Of a stretch of DNA of 64,000 bases, positions 28,530-37,112 are shown one piece after another. The position numbers were made by a program, and so were the translations under genes. This DNA is from Ignavibacteriaceae bacterium (lineage in GTDB: Bacteria; Bacteroidota; Ignavibacteria; Ignavibacteriales; Ignavibacteriaceae), in assembly GCA_013360295.1 (NCBI GenBank), contig JABWCL010000010.1, forward strand, positions 1 through 64,000. The letters are read 5' to 3'. Each line of letters opens with the position of its first letter. Within the stretch, counting starts at the first letter, position 1. Below the pieces are notes generated by a model. The model was not told the origin of the DNA. It worked only from the letters and a program-made list of their open reading frames with translations, and did no database searches.

Positions 28530-28922
28530 TTATACTAACCATTTAGTCCAACAGTTATCACAATGCATTTGTGTAAAATCTTCTTTTTTGGATAGACCAG
28601 TCGCGAGGAGTGAGACCCCGCCTGTAAGAATGGCTCCTGTAGCCTTTGCACCACTAATACCGGTTTTTTTTCTAATTTCCTTAACCCTCACATTACCCTT
28701 TATGCCACAGTGTGGACAAACCAATTGGGGTGTTAATCGACCGTTAATGTTATTTGCCGCATTTAGGCTTTTTGAAAGTTCTTCCTCCAAGCGTTTCGCT
28801 CGCTCTTCGGGACTTAATTTCAAGTCTTTAAGATAGGGAATGAGAGTTAACAACATTCCTGCAAGACCCATGGCAGTCATTATACCCATGATCAACCAGA
28901 AAATAGTTTCAATGGTTTCCAT
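28530..28922 (-). CDS. Zinc-ribbon membrane protein, unknown
   Basis: 130 residues. One N-terminal membrane helix (IETIFWLIMGIMTAMGLAGM), a Glu/Lys-rich helical linker (KLSPEERAKRLEEELSKS), then a split zinc ribbon made of CPHC (about residue 69) and CDNC near the C terminus, separated by a Gly/Ala-rich, mildly hydrophobic segment (GAKATGAILTGGVSLLATGL). Family not recognised. Isolated gene with long AT-rich flanks. Confidence 0.6.
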   Translation of the reverse strand: METIETIFWLIMGIMTAMGLAGMLLTLIPYLKDLKLSPEERAKRLEEELSKSLNAANNINGRLTPQLVCPHCGIKGNVRVKEIRKKTGISGAKATGAILTGGVSLLATGLSKKEDFTQMHCDNCWTKWLV

Positions 28923-29515
28923 AATACTATAATACTTAAAGTTTTGTGAATAATGTATGTTAAAAATATAAATTTTATTTAAGATAGCAAAGGTATTTGC
29001 ACCTCAAATCTTATATAGAATCCTTAAATGAGGATTTATACCAGCATAATTTCTAAATGCCGAATTTAATTAAATAAACTTTCAAATTAGAACGAAAGTT
29101 GGCAGGCGATGAGTGATGGTGTGTTAACAAATGAGAAATCATAATGAAGAGAATATAGCACTCCCTTGAAATACTATTATTTGATATTTTTTAGGATTTG
29201 CTCTGTTTTAAGCCAGAGACAAACGCAGTGTAATAAATGATCTCTTGAACAGCTAGAGGTTTTCAAAAGGAGAATTAATATAATCTGCTTGGTAGAAAAA
29301 ATGACAGGTCAGATCAGCGAAAGATGAAGATGGTCGCATCTGAACTGAGGAAATCCCAATATTGGAACAAAGATCTCGAGGCGGCTTAAGATGCATTAGA
29401 TTATTTTTAACAAATATCCCTTTTGCGCTGGAAAATTATAATAGAAGCACTTGACAAATAGTTAATTCAAATATTATTATTCTTATAAAGATTTACAAAA
29501 CTATAAGGATTATTT
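28923..29515. other. AT-rich non-coding stretch
   Basis: About 590 bases with no convincing ORF. It contains a small hairpin (AATCCT, six-base loop, AGGATT at 29019-29036). In 29320-29390 one frame reads KMKMVASELRKSQYWNKDLE before a stop, which could be a remnant of a decayed gene but is too short to assign. Confidence 0.5.
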
Positions 29516-29779
29516 ATGAAAGTTTTTTTTAAGACGTGTACAAATACAAATAACACATTGTTATTAGCTAAACTGGATTTTCTTTTTCAAACATTAAGTT
29601 CAGCGCAATATGCTAAAGAAGTTTATGTTACATTATATGACTTTGGACGTCATTTGGATTTTCTGTTTGTTAAAGATCAATCAGATTCACAACATATAAG
29701 AATACACACAAGCAAGCTAAAGGAGATATGTCTGTCAATCAAAGACGCAAAATGTGAATCAAAATCCATTTTTGCTTAG
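29516..29779 (+). CDS. Small hypothetical protein
   Basis: 87 residues starting MKVFFKTCTNTNNTLLLAKL. An AAGGA six bases before the ATG supports the start. No signal peptide, no known domain. It lies just outside the left end of the IS256-family element, so it is either a real accessory gene or a by-product of AT-rich sequence. Confidence 0.4.
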   Translation: MKVFFKTCTNTNNTLLLAKLDFLFQTLSSAQYAKEVYVTLYDFGRHLDFLFVKDQSDSQHIRIHTSKLKEICLSIKDAKCESKSIFA

Positions 29780-29801
29780 GAATGATAATCTAAAAGGAAG
29801 T

Positions 29802-29823
29802 GTAAAGTTAATTGTGTAAATGT
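29802..29823 (+). repeat. Left terminal inverted repeat of the IS
   Basis: Starts GTAAAGTTAATTGTGTAAAT. It matches the complement of the right end with three mismatches. Confidence 0.75.
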
Positions 29824-29967
29824 AAATCCCCGCTAGTACTGCGGAACACAACAAGCCAGAGCGTAGATAAGGCGAGTGGAGTGGAGCAGTACCAGCGGCT
29901 GCGAAAAAATCGCCCGGCCTTAGGAGTAAAATATATATTTTCATTTACTGAATTCGGAGAATTACTT

Positions 29968-31230
29968 ATGCCTCTTACTGATGAACTTTTCGATAAGTTC
30001 AAAAAGGATCGTGCCTCTGCAAAAACATATAAGGACCTTATGGGAAAGGACTGCCCTATTAAACAAATGATTAAAGCCGCTCTGGAAACTATGCTAGAAG
30101 AAGAGATGACCGACTACCTTGGTTACTCTAAACATTCCCCCGCCGGAAGGAATTCAGGCAATAGCAGAAACGGCTCTTATCCTAAAACCATTACTACCGA
30201 TAATGGGAACATTCCGCTTAACATTCCCCGTGATCGAAACGGTGAATTTGAACCCATTATCGTTCCTAAGCACGAAAGCAGATTAGGTGAGTTTGAGGAT
30301 ATTATCATCTCAATGTATGCTAAAGGGATGACTACACGAGATATTCAGAAACACATTGAAGAAATCTATGGTGTACAGATTAGTCCTGTTCTGGTTTCCC
30401 AAATAACAGAGAAAATCCAGTCTCTTGTCCTTGAGTGGCAAAACCGCACCCTGGAAGCTGTATATCCCATTATTTTCTTTGACGCCATTCACTACAAAGT
30501 AAGAGATGAGAGTAGCAAAAAAGTGCTCCCCAAAGCCGCTTATAAGTGTTTAGGCGTAAATTTGGAGGGGAGAAAGGACTTACTTGGCCTTTGGATTGGT
30601 GAAGCTGAAAGTTCGACTTTCTGGTTAAATGTTTTGATAGAGATTAAAAACCGTAGGGTAAAAGTTATCTGTATTGCCTGCGCTGAAGAAATAACCGACT
30701 TCCTTGATAAAATTGATTTGGCTTTCCCTGAGTGTCAACTACAACTCTGTGTCGTTCATCAGATAAGGAACTCAATGAAGTATGTTGCCTCTAAAGACCA
30801 GAAAGCTTTTGCTCGTGACTTGAAATCTGTTTACGCCGCTCCTACTGAAGAAGTAGCAAGGCATAACCTTGAAACACTTGAGGAAATCTGTGGTAAGAAA
30901 TATCTGCTGGCTTTGAAATCCTGGAAAAATAATTGGCCGCATCTTTCGGTTTTCTTTAAGTATCCTCAAGAGATCAGAACAATGATTTACACCACCAATG
31001 CTGTCGAGGCTTCACATCATCAGTTTAGAAAAGTCACTAAACCAAACTCTATTTTTCCTAACGATGATGCTTTGAAAAAATCTCTCTTCCTTGATTACAG
31101 AGATTTATCTAAAAAATGGACGATGCCGGTTAGAAATTAGTCCCTTGCGATAGGTCATCTTTCCGTTTATTTTACGACCACCTTAAGGAGTATCGTTTAG
31201 TGGTTGCTAAACTTTTACACAATTATATTT
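29968..31230 (+). pseudogene. IS256-family transposase, inactivated
   Basis: The frame starts at ATG 29968 (GGAGAATTACTT upstream) with MPLTDELFDKFKKD and runs 390 codons to a TAG at 31138-31140. The family continues with a Trp at that point: after the stop the same frame reads SLAIGHLSVYF, then a one-base loss in a T-run (31168-31175) shifts the frame, which goes on as YDHLKEYRLVVAKLLHN. Of the three catalytic acids, the first Asp (FFDAIHYK) and the Glu (NAVEASHHQF) remain, but the second Asp, normally in CxDGL, is replaced in CAEEITDF. The enzyme is almost certainly inactive. Confidence 0.85.
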
Positions 31231-31232
31231 AC
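31211..31232 (-). repeat. Right terminal inverted repeat of the IS
   Basis: Reads ACTTTTACACAATTATATTT then AC on the plus strand. It is the complement of the left end with three mismatches. Confidence 0.75.
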
Positions 31233-31266
31233 GGACTCTTTTCTTAGTATTACCATTAGATAGCGT

Positions 31267-31491
31267 TTACCACTCATCTCGCATTGATCTCTGAACCGCG
31301 ACCGCATCGCCCCGCCATTTTAGTTTTCCGGCAATATCTGAGAAGTCATATTTCTTTCTGGCAGTTTTCTTCGTATTCTCTTCATTCAGAGGTAAAATTA
31401 TTACTTCAATATCCTTCCCCTTCAAGTCTTCGGGGATTTCAATTTTGAGGTAAGAACCTTTTACTGAAAGAATTTTTCTGATTGCGGTCAT
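31267..31491 (-). CDS. Orphan antitoxin-like protein
   Basis: 74 residues. The N-terminal part (KGSYLKIEIPEDLKGKDIEVIILPL) looks like a swapped-hairpin or DUF2281-type antitoxin DNA-binding start, and the tail (GKLKWRGDAVAVQRSMRDEW) resembles the toxin-wrapping end of VapB-like antitoxins. No toxin gene follows on the same strand; the downstream side is the decayed IS, which may have removed it. Function assigned by resemblance only. Confidence 0.55.
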   Translation of the reverse strand: MTAIRKILSVKGSYLKIEIPEDLKGKDIEVIILPLNEENTKKTARKKYDFSDIAGKLKWRGDAVAVQRSMRDEW

Positions 31492-31773
31492 AATTACTTT
31501 CGATTATTTATCTTAAGATAAAACTTCTTTATTTACTGAAAAATGAATTTATTCGTCACGTATTAAGACGGTATGGTAATCCCTGAAACTTTACACTACA
31601 CATCAATTTATTACACGCAATTATCTATTATAAATAATTTTTATAAAAGTTAAATATTGTATGTTGCATTTATAGTGTTTTAATACATCATCCTGTTAAT
31701 ATCCTCCACCGACTTCACCGGGTCGGGCGGATTCAGGTAACGGGCGAGGAACTAATAAATCTTTGCCGGGTTT

Positions 31774-32313
31774 CTACTTAACTTTTTTAGCCGGACTGAT
31801 CCTTTTCCCGCTTCTGTCAACAAAGAACCAATTATCGCTCTCCCAAACAGAGTATTCGCCGTCTTTCTTCGTTGAGCAGGAATTGCTAACCTTCGCGGTG
31901 CCGCCGGCAAAAGGATAAGCACAGGTAAAGGCAGGGCGTATCACTATTTTTCCCGTCGCGGCATCAGCATAACCTATCCTGTTGTTGTTCACTATCCTGA
32001 ACATTCCTTCGGAAACCGGATCGGGGCCATTATCAAAAACGAAAACATTATAAAGTATCTTTCCCTTTTTGTCAATGGCGACAATCCCTTTATCAGGATG
32101 AAGCACTATCGCATATTTATCGAATATTTCCGAAAAACATATCTTGTACCGCCCCGGCGGTATCATCGTATCACCCTTTTCCGAGATATAACAATACTGC
32201 CCGGAACGGTAATCGGTTAAAAGCTGCCACGTATCCTCCGGCTTACCCTGTTCGCCGGCAAAGAGAAATGCTGATGACAGGAAGACCAGCATAAGTTTTG
32301 CTATTTGTCTCAT
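31774..32313 (-). CDS. WG-repeat-like secreted protein
   Basis: 179 residues with a signal peptide (KLMLVFLSSAFLFAGEQG). At least one WG/KWG-type repeat is visible: GYADAATGKIVIRPAF followed by YPFAGGTAKVS, and a weaker one before it (GIVAIDKKGKILYNVF). WG-repeat proteins are beta-propeller or solenoid proteins of unclear function, common in Bacteroidota. Shorter than most members. Confidence 0.7.
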   Translation of the reverse strand: MRQIAKLMLVFLSSAFLFAGEQGKPEDTWQLLTDYRSGQYCYISEKGDTMIPPGRYKICFSEIFDKYAIVLHPDKGIVAIDKKGKILYNVFVFDNGPDPVSEGMFRIVNNNRIGYADAATGKIVIRPAFTCAYPFAGGTAKVSNSCSTKKDGEYSVWESDNWFFVDRSGKRISPAKKVK

Positions 32314-32586
32314 CTCCTATTTCTATTTTTTAGTTAATGACATTAAATTTACAATTTTCCCTGAAGTTTACCGGTCCGGCATATCACAGTAAAAGGGCAA
32401 AAAGAATCCCTACGATCATCCGTAAACCCACATAATTTCCCGTTAATCTCTCACATCCCCTCCCTTCGGTTAATTCCACAAGTTAATTCCCGGATGAAAC
32501 CAAGAATGTAACGATCTCCTGCTATTTTGTGACACTTAACAACCGCCCGTGTTCGGTGAGTTTAAATCTAAATCGAAAACCGGCAA

Positions 32587-32624
32587 ATTCTTAATTCTTA
32601 ATTTTTAATTCTTAATTTTAATTT
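32587..32624 (+). repeat. AT-rich TTCTTAATTTTTAATT repeat
   Basis: Same composition and word structure as the tract at 23157-23186, here about 160 bases before aceE. Confidence 0.6.
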
Positions 32625-32634
32625 CCCTCCTTTT

Positions 32635-32664
32635 TTGCGTAATTTGTACCCTTGTTACTATAAA
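32635..32664 (+). promoter_or_regulatory. Possible sigma-70-type promoter for aceE
   Basis: TTGCGT (32635-32640) and TATAAA (32659-32664) with an 18-base spacer, about 120 bases upstream of the aceE start. Matches are 4/6 and 5/6 to the standard consensus. Untested, and the consensus in this phylum may differ. Confidence 0.3.
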
Positions 32665-32785
32665 ATTATCAGTTTTCAGGCGATTTTCAGCGTTTTAGGG
32701 TGTATTCTAAAACCTAAAATCCACAGGAACTGAACTTAAATCCATTTGAAATAATTATACACAATAGAAAACTAAAAGGACTTTT

Positions 32786-35461
32786 ATGAGCGAAGAGCAG
32801 ATGACTCAGCAGCAGATCGAAGAGCTTGAGAATGAAGAATGGCTTTACTCGTTAGATTATGTGTTGAAAAACGGCGGCCCGAAAAGGGTTATCGAAATCT
32901 TACAGCAGTTGCAGATCAGAGCGCTTAAGGCCGGAGTGGAGATTCCTTTTTCGGCGAACACCCCTTATATTAACACCATCCCCCGTGAAAAGCAGCCCCC
33001 TTTCCCCGGTGACAGGGAAATCGAGAGAAGGATCAAGAGCATCGTCAGGTGGAACGCTATGGCGATGGTTGTCCGCGCCAATAAACAGGAATCAGGGATT
33101 GGCGGACACATATCAACCTTCGCATCCGCTGCTACACTTTACGAGATCGGTTTTAATCACTTCTTCAAAGGTAAAGGAGAAGATTACGAAGGCGATCAGA
33201 TCTATTTCCAGGGACACGCTTCCCCGGGCATTTACGCGCGTGCTTTCCTTGAGGGGAGGCTTAACATTGATAAACTGCTTAACTTCAGGCGCGAACTGAA
33301 AAAAGGCGGCGGGCTTTCGTCGTATCCTCACCCGTGGCTGATGCCCAATTTCTGGGAATTCCCGACTGTATCAATGGGACTTGGCCCGATTATGGCAATT
33401 TACCAGGCAAGGTTCAACCGATATCTGGAAGACCGCGGGCTTAAGAAAACGGGCAGTGGACACGTATGGGCTTTCTTAGGCGACGGTGAAACTGATGAAC
33501 CGGAAACATTGGGCGCGATCACACTCGCTTCCCGCGAAAAACTCGATAACCTTATCTTTGTTATTAACTGTAACCTGCAGAGGCTTGACGGCCCGGTACG
33601 CGGGAACGGTAAGATCGTTCAGGAACTTGAGGCGGCTTTCCGCGGCGCGGGCTGGAACGTATTAAAGGTACTCTGGGGCAGCGACTGGGACCCGGTGCTT
33701 AATAAAGATGAAAAAGGGAAATTGGTAAAACGCTTTACGGAAGTTGTTGACGGCCAGTTCCAGAAATATTCTGTTGAGTCCGGTTCTTTCTTCCGGAATG
33801 ATTTCTTTGGCGCTGATCCTGAACTGCTCGATATGGTAAGCCACCTGAGCGATGAACAACTTAAGCGAATGAAACGAGGCGGTCACGATCCGGAAAAAGT
33901 TTACGCGGCATTCAAAGCAGCGGTGGAGCACAAAGGACAACCGACGGTAATACTTGCACAGACAATCAAAGGTTATGGTCTCGGCGAGGCGGGTGAAGGG
34001 AAAAACATAACTCACCAGCAGAAAAAACTTAATGAAGACGAACTGAGGGAATTCCGCACAAGGTTCGGAATTCCGATCTCCGACGATGAAGTTGCCTCCG
34101 CGCCTTTCTACAGGCCTTCTGACGATTCGCCTGAAATGAAATACCTACGTGAAAAAAGAGAAAAGCTCGGCGGATTTGTGCCAAGCAGAAAAACCGATAT
34201 ACGTCCGATCAAAACACCGCCCGAGGATGTGTTTGAAGAATTTTATGAAGGCACTGACGGAAGAGAAGTTTCAACCACAATGGTTTTCGTGAGGATACTT
34301 ACAAAACTTTTACGCGATAAAGAAATTGGTAAACTCATCGTTCCGATCGTGCCGGACGAAGCTCGCACATTTGGTATGGAAGCATTGTTCCGCCAGATCG
34401 GCATTTACTCGCACGTGGGACAGCTTTATGAACCGGTGGATAAAGACAGCCTCCTTTATTACAAAGAAGCCAAGAACGGACAAATACTTGAAGAAGGTAT
34501 CACCGAAGCCGGCTCAATGTCTTCATTCATCGCGGCGGGTACTGCCTATGCAACCCACGGCGTTAATACAATTCCATTCTTCATTTATTACTCGATGTTT
34601 GGGTTCCAGAGGATCGGCGATCTTATCTGGGCAGGCGCGGATATGAGAACAAAGGGTTTCCTTGTCGGAGGCACCGCCGGCAGAACAACACTTAACGGCG
34701 AAGGTCTTCAGCATCAGGACGGGCAGACCCACCTGCTTGCTTATCCCGTACCTAATCTTGTCACATACGATCCTGCTTACGCTTATGAACTTGCGGTGAT
34801 CATCCGTGACGGTATCAGGAGAATGTACGAGGAGCAGGAAAACATTTTCTATTACCTCACAATTATGAACGAAAACTACCCGATGCCGAAAATGCCAGAA
34901 GGAGCAAAAGAAGGAATCCTGAAAGGAATTTACAGGCTGATCGCTTCTGAAAATAAAGAATCGAAACTTAAGGCAAACCTCTTCGGCAGCGGAACAATAC
35001 TTAACGAAGTTGTGAAAGCCGCCGAGATACTTGAGAAAAAATATAATGTGGCTGCTGATGTTTATTCGGTTACCAGTTACAAAGAACTCAGGCGCGACGC
35101 TCTCGACTGTGAAAGATGGAATATGCTTAATCCGTCCGAGAAAGCTAAGGTTCCGTATCTCACATCGGTATTTAAAGGAAATGAAGGCGTATTTGTCGCG
35201 TCATCAGACTATGTTAAGGCAATGCCCGATTCAATATCCCGCTGGCTGCCCGGTCCGCTTGTTTCACTCGGAACAGACGGTTTCGGAAGAAGCGAGGGCC
35301 GTTCCGAACTCCGCGATTTCTTTGAAGTTGACCACCGCTATGTAGTACTTGGCGCGCTCTACTCGCTTCTTAACCAGGGCAAGATAAAAGCAAATGTCGT
35401 AAGTAAAGCGATGAAAGACCTGGAGATCGATCAGAACAAACTTAACCCGATGATATCGTAA
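32786..35461 (+). CDS. aceE: Pyruvate dehydrogenase E1, homodimeric type
   Basis: 891 residues, the size of E. coli AceE (887). It decarboxylates pyruvate with thiamine diphosphate and passes the acetyl group to the E2 lipoyl arm. The cofactor motif starts GDGETDEPET (residues 232-241) and ends with the Asn residues of VINCNLQRLDG (about 259-269). The substrate-side segment IGGHISTFASAATLYE and the C-terminal DGFGRSEGR are typical. AAGGA sits seven bases before the ATG. The E2 gene follows 15 bases after its stop. Most Bacteroidota use the two-subunit E1 instead, so the homodimeric form is notable. Confidence 0.96.
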   Translation: MSEEQMTQQQIEELENEEWLYSLDYVLKNGGPKRVIEILQQLQIRALKAGVEIPFSANTPYINTIPREKQPPFPGDREIERRIKSIVRWNAMAMVVRANKQESGIGGHISTFASAATLYEIGFNHFFKGKGEDYEGDQIYFQGHASPGIYARAFLEGRLNIDKLLNFRRELKKGGGLSSYPHPWLMPNFWEFPTVSMGLGPIMAIYQARFNRYLEDRGLKKTGSGHVWAFLGDGETDEPETLGAITLASREKLDNLIFVINCNLQRLDGPVRGNGKIVQELEAAFRGAGWNVLKVLWGSDWDPVLNKDEKGKLVKRFTEVVDGQFQKYSVESGSFFRNDFFGADPELLDMVSHLSDEQLKRMKRGGHDPEKVYAAFKAAVEHKGQPTVILAQTIKGYGLGEAGEGKNITHQQKKLNEDELREFRTRFGIPISDDEVASAPFYRPSDDSPEMKYLREKREKLGGFVPSRKTDIRPIKTPPEDVFEEFYEGTDGREVSTTMVFVRILTKLLRDKEIGKLIVPIVPDEARTFGMEALFRQIGIYSHVGQLYEPVDKDSLLYYKEAKNGQILEEGITEAGSMSSFIAAGTAYATHGVNTIPFFIYYSMFGFQRIGDLIWAGADMRTKGFLVGGTAGRTTLNGEGLQHQDGQTHLLAYPVPNLVTYDPAYAYELAVIIRDGIRRMYEEQENIFYYLTIMNENYPMPKMPEGAKEGILKGIYRLIASENKESKLKANLFGSGTILNEVVKAAEILEKKYNVAADVYSVTSYKELRRDALDCERWNMLNPSEKAKVPYLTSVFKGNEGVFVASSDYVKAMPDSISRWLPGPLVSLGTDGFGRSEGRSELRDFFEVDHRYVVLGALYSLLNQGKIKANVVSKAMKDLEIDQNKLNPMIS

Positions 35462-35476
35462 AGGAGGTTGAGTAAT

Positions 35477-37108
35477 ATGAAAAAAGAATTTAAACTCCCT
35501 GAATTAGGCGAGAATATTGAATCTGCTGATGTTCTGAAATTGCTAGTTAAAAAAGGTGATTATGTAAAGTACGATCAGCCCGCGCTCGAAATAGAAACCG
35601 ATAAGGCAACCATTGAGGTACCGTCCACCGTTGAAGGAATCATTACGGAAGTCCTCGCGGAAGAAGGGAAAAAACTCAAGGTCGGAGCGGTCGTCTTTAC
35701 TGTTGAGGAAAGCGCTGCCCCCGAGGCAGAAGCGCCCAAAGCCGCGGAACCCGCGGCGGAAATAATTGTACCTGCAACTGTTGAGGCAACTGAGGTGAAA
35801 ACTCCCACTGCTCCCGCTGAATTCCGTCTCCCTGAACTCGGTGAGAACATTGAAGCGGCGGATGTACTTAAACTTCTGATTAATGTCGGCGATACCGTGG
35901 CTTCCGATCAGCCGGTAATGGAGATCGAGACTGACAAAGCTACAATTGAGGTGCCTTCTACCATAGCGGGAACGGTGACCGAGATACTTGTAAAAGAAGG
36001 ATCTAAGGCGAAAGTCGGAGAAGTGGTCTTCCGAGTTTCAGGGGGTGTTTCAGTAACCCCGGCGAGGCAGGAAACAAAAGCAGCGCCATCTGCTGAAGCG
36101 CCGGCACCAAAGTCCGCGGAACCTGCAAAAGCTGAGCCGGCTAAGAAAGAAGAATCAAAAAAATTCGTACCGGTTGATACACAACCCGCGATACTTACCG
36201 ATGCCGCGCCCGCCGCGCCATCCGCGAGAAGGTTCGCGCGTGAACTCGGCGTGGATATTAATAAAGTCCCCGGCACCGGTCCGCACGGCAGAATATCAAT
36301 TGATGATATTAAGTCGTACGTTAAAAAAATAAACCTTGGTAAGAAGGAAGAAAAGAGCGGCGGCTTCGGAATCGTTTCACAGCCACTTCCGGACTTCAGC
36401 AAGTTCGGCAGTATTGAGCGCAAGCCAATGTCGAACATACGCGCCAAAACCGCTGAACATCTGAGTTACGCGTGGGGAAGCATTCCGCACGTAACACAAT
36501 TTGATAAAGCGGATATTACCGACCTGGAGGCCATCAGGAAAATGTTTGCTCCGAAGGTTGAAGCTAAAGGCGCCAAACTTACTGTCACAGCCATTCTTAT
36601 AAAGATTATCGCACACGCGCTGCAGAAATTTCCGCAGTTCAACGCGAGTGTTGATATGGAAAACAAAGAGATCATATACAAATCTTATTTTAATATCGGC
36701 GTTGCTGTGGATACCGACCGCGGATTGATCGTCCCGGTTATAAATGAAGCTGACAAAAAGAACATCACTGAAATATCCCTTAACCTTGCTGAGATATCCG
36801 AAAAAGCACGCCTGCGTAAGATCGGGCTTGAAGATCTTCAGGGGGGATGCTTCACAATATCAAATCTCGGCGGAATCGGCGGAACGTATTTTACTCCTAT
36901 AGTAAATTCGCCTGAAGTCGCGATTCTCGGTGTCAGCCGCGGCGCTTACGAGCAGGTTTATAAAAACGGCGAGTTTGTACCCAGGCTTATGCTTCCCCTC
37001 TCTCTCTCATACGATCATCGTGTCATTGACGGCGCGGACGCGATCCGTTTTCTGCGCTGGGTCATCGAAGCGCTTGAACAGCCAATGAAAATATTGATTG
37101 AGGGATAA
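35477..37108 (+). CDS. aceF: Pyruvate dehydrogenase E2, dihydrolipoyl acetyltransferase
   Basis: 543 residues from ATG 35477, which has a perfect AGGAGG nine bases upstream; an in-frame TTG at 35468 overlaps that site and is unlikely. Two N-terminal lipoyl domains with modified Lys43 and Lys154, each in the motif ETDKATIEVPS, are joined by Ala/Pro/Glu-rich linkers. A peripheral subunit-binding domain (about 248-282, ARRFARELGVDINKVPGTG) and the catalytic domain follow, with the active His in DHRVIDG near the C terminus. It transfers acetyl from lipoate to CoA. Lies between E1 and E3. Confidence 0.96.
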   Translation: MKKEFKLPELGENIESADVLKLLVKKGDYVKYDQPALEIETDKATIEVPSTVEGIITEVLAEEGKKLKVGAVVFTVEESAAPEAEAPKAAEPAAEIIVPATVEATEVKTPTAPAEFRLPELGENIEAADVLKLLINVGDTVASDQPVMEIETDKATIEVPSTIAGTVTEILVKEGSKAKVGEVVFRVSGGVSVTPARQETKAAPSAEAPAPKSAEPAKAEPAKKEESKKFVPVDTQPAILTDAAPAAPSARRFARELGVDINKVPGTGPHGRISIDDIKSYVKKINLGKKEEKSGGFGIVSQPLPDFSKFGSIERKPMSNIRAKTAEHLSYAWGSIPHVTQFDKADITDLEAIRKMFAPKVEAKGAKLTVTAILIKIIAHALQKFPQFNASVDMENKEIIYKSYFNIGVAVDTDRGLIVPVINEADKKNITEISLNLAEISEKARLRKIGLEDLQGGCFTISNLGGIGGTYFTPIVNSPEVAILGVSRGAYEQVYKNGEFVPRLMLPLSLSYDHRVIDGADAIRFLRWVIEALEQPMKILIEG

Positions 37109-37112
37109 CCGT

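Larger units (their letters stand above)
29802..31232 (+). mobile_element. IS256-family insertion sequence, decayed
   Basis: About 1.43 kb bounded by imperfect terminal inverted repeats: 29802-29823 on the left against the complement of 31211-31232 on the right, 19 of 22 positions matching and sharing ATAATTGTGTAAA-type sequence. Inside is one transposase frame with inactivating changes. I could not identify target-site duplications, so the exact outer ends may lie a few bases further out. Confidence 0.8.
32314..32785 (+). other. Intergenic leader of the PDH operon
   Basis: 470 bases between the WG-repeat gene and aceE, divergently oriented. It contains an AT-rich repeat tract (32587-32624) and a promoter-like pair listed separately. 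No ORF or riboswitch was recognised. Confidence 0.5.

Noticed and set aside
29280-29395. Possible decayed transposase or other gene
   Set aside because: Only about 25 residues are readable before stops, and I could not match them to a family.
29780-31260. Target-site duplication around the IS
   Set aside because: No 8-9 bp direct repeat is evident outside the inverted repeats; it may have decayed.
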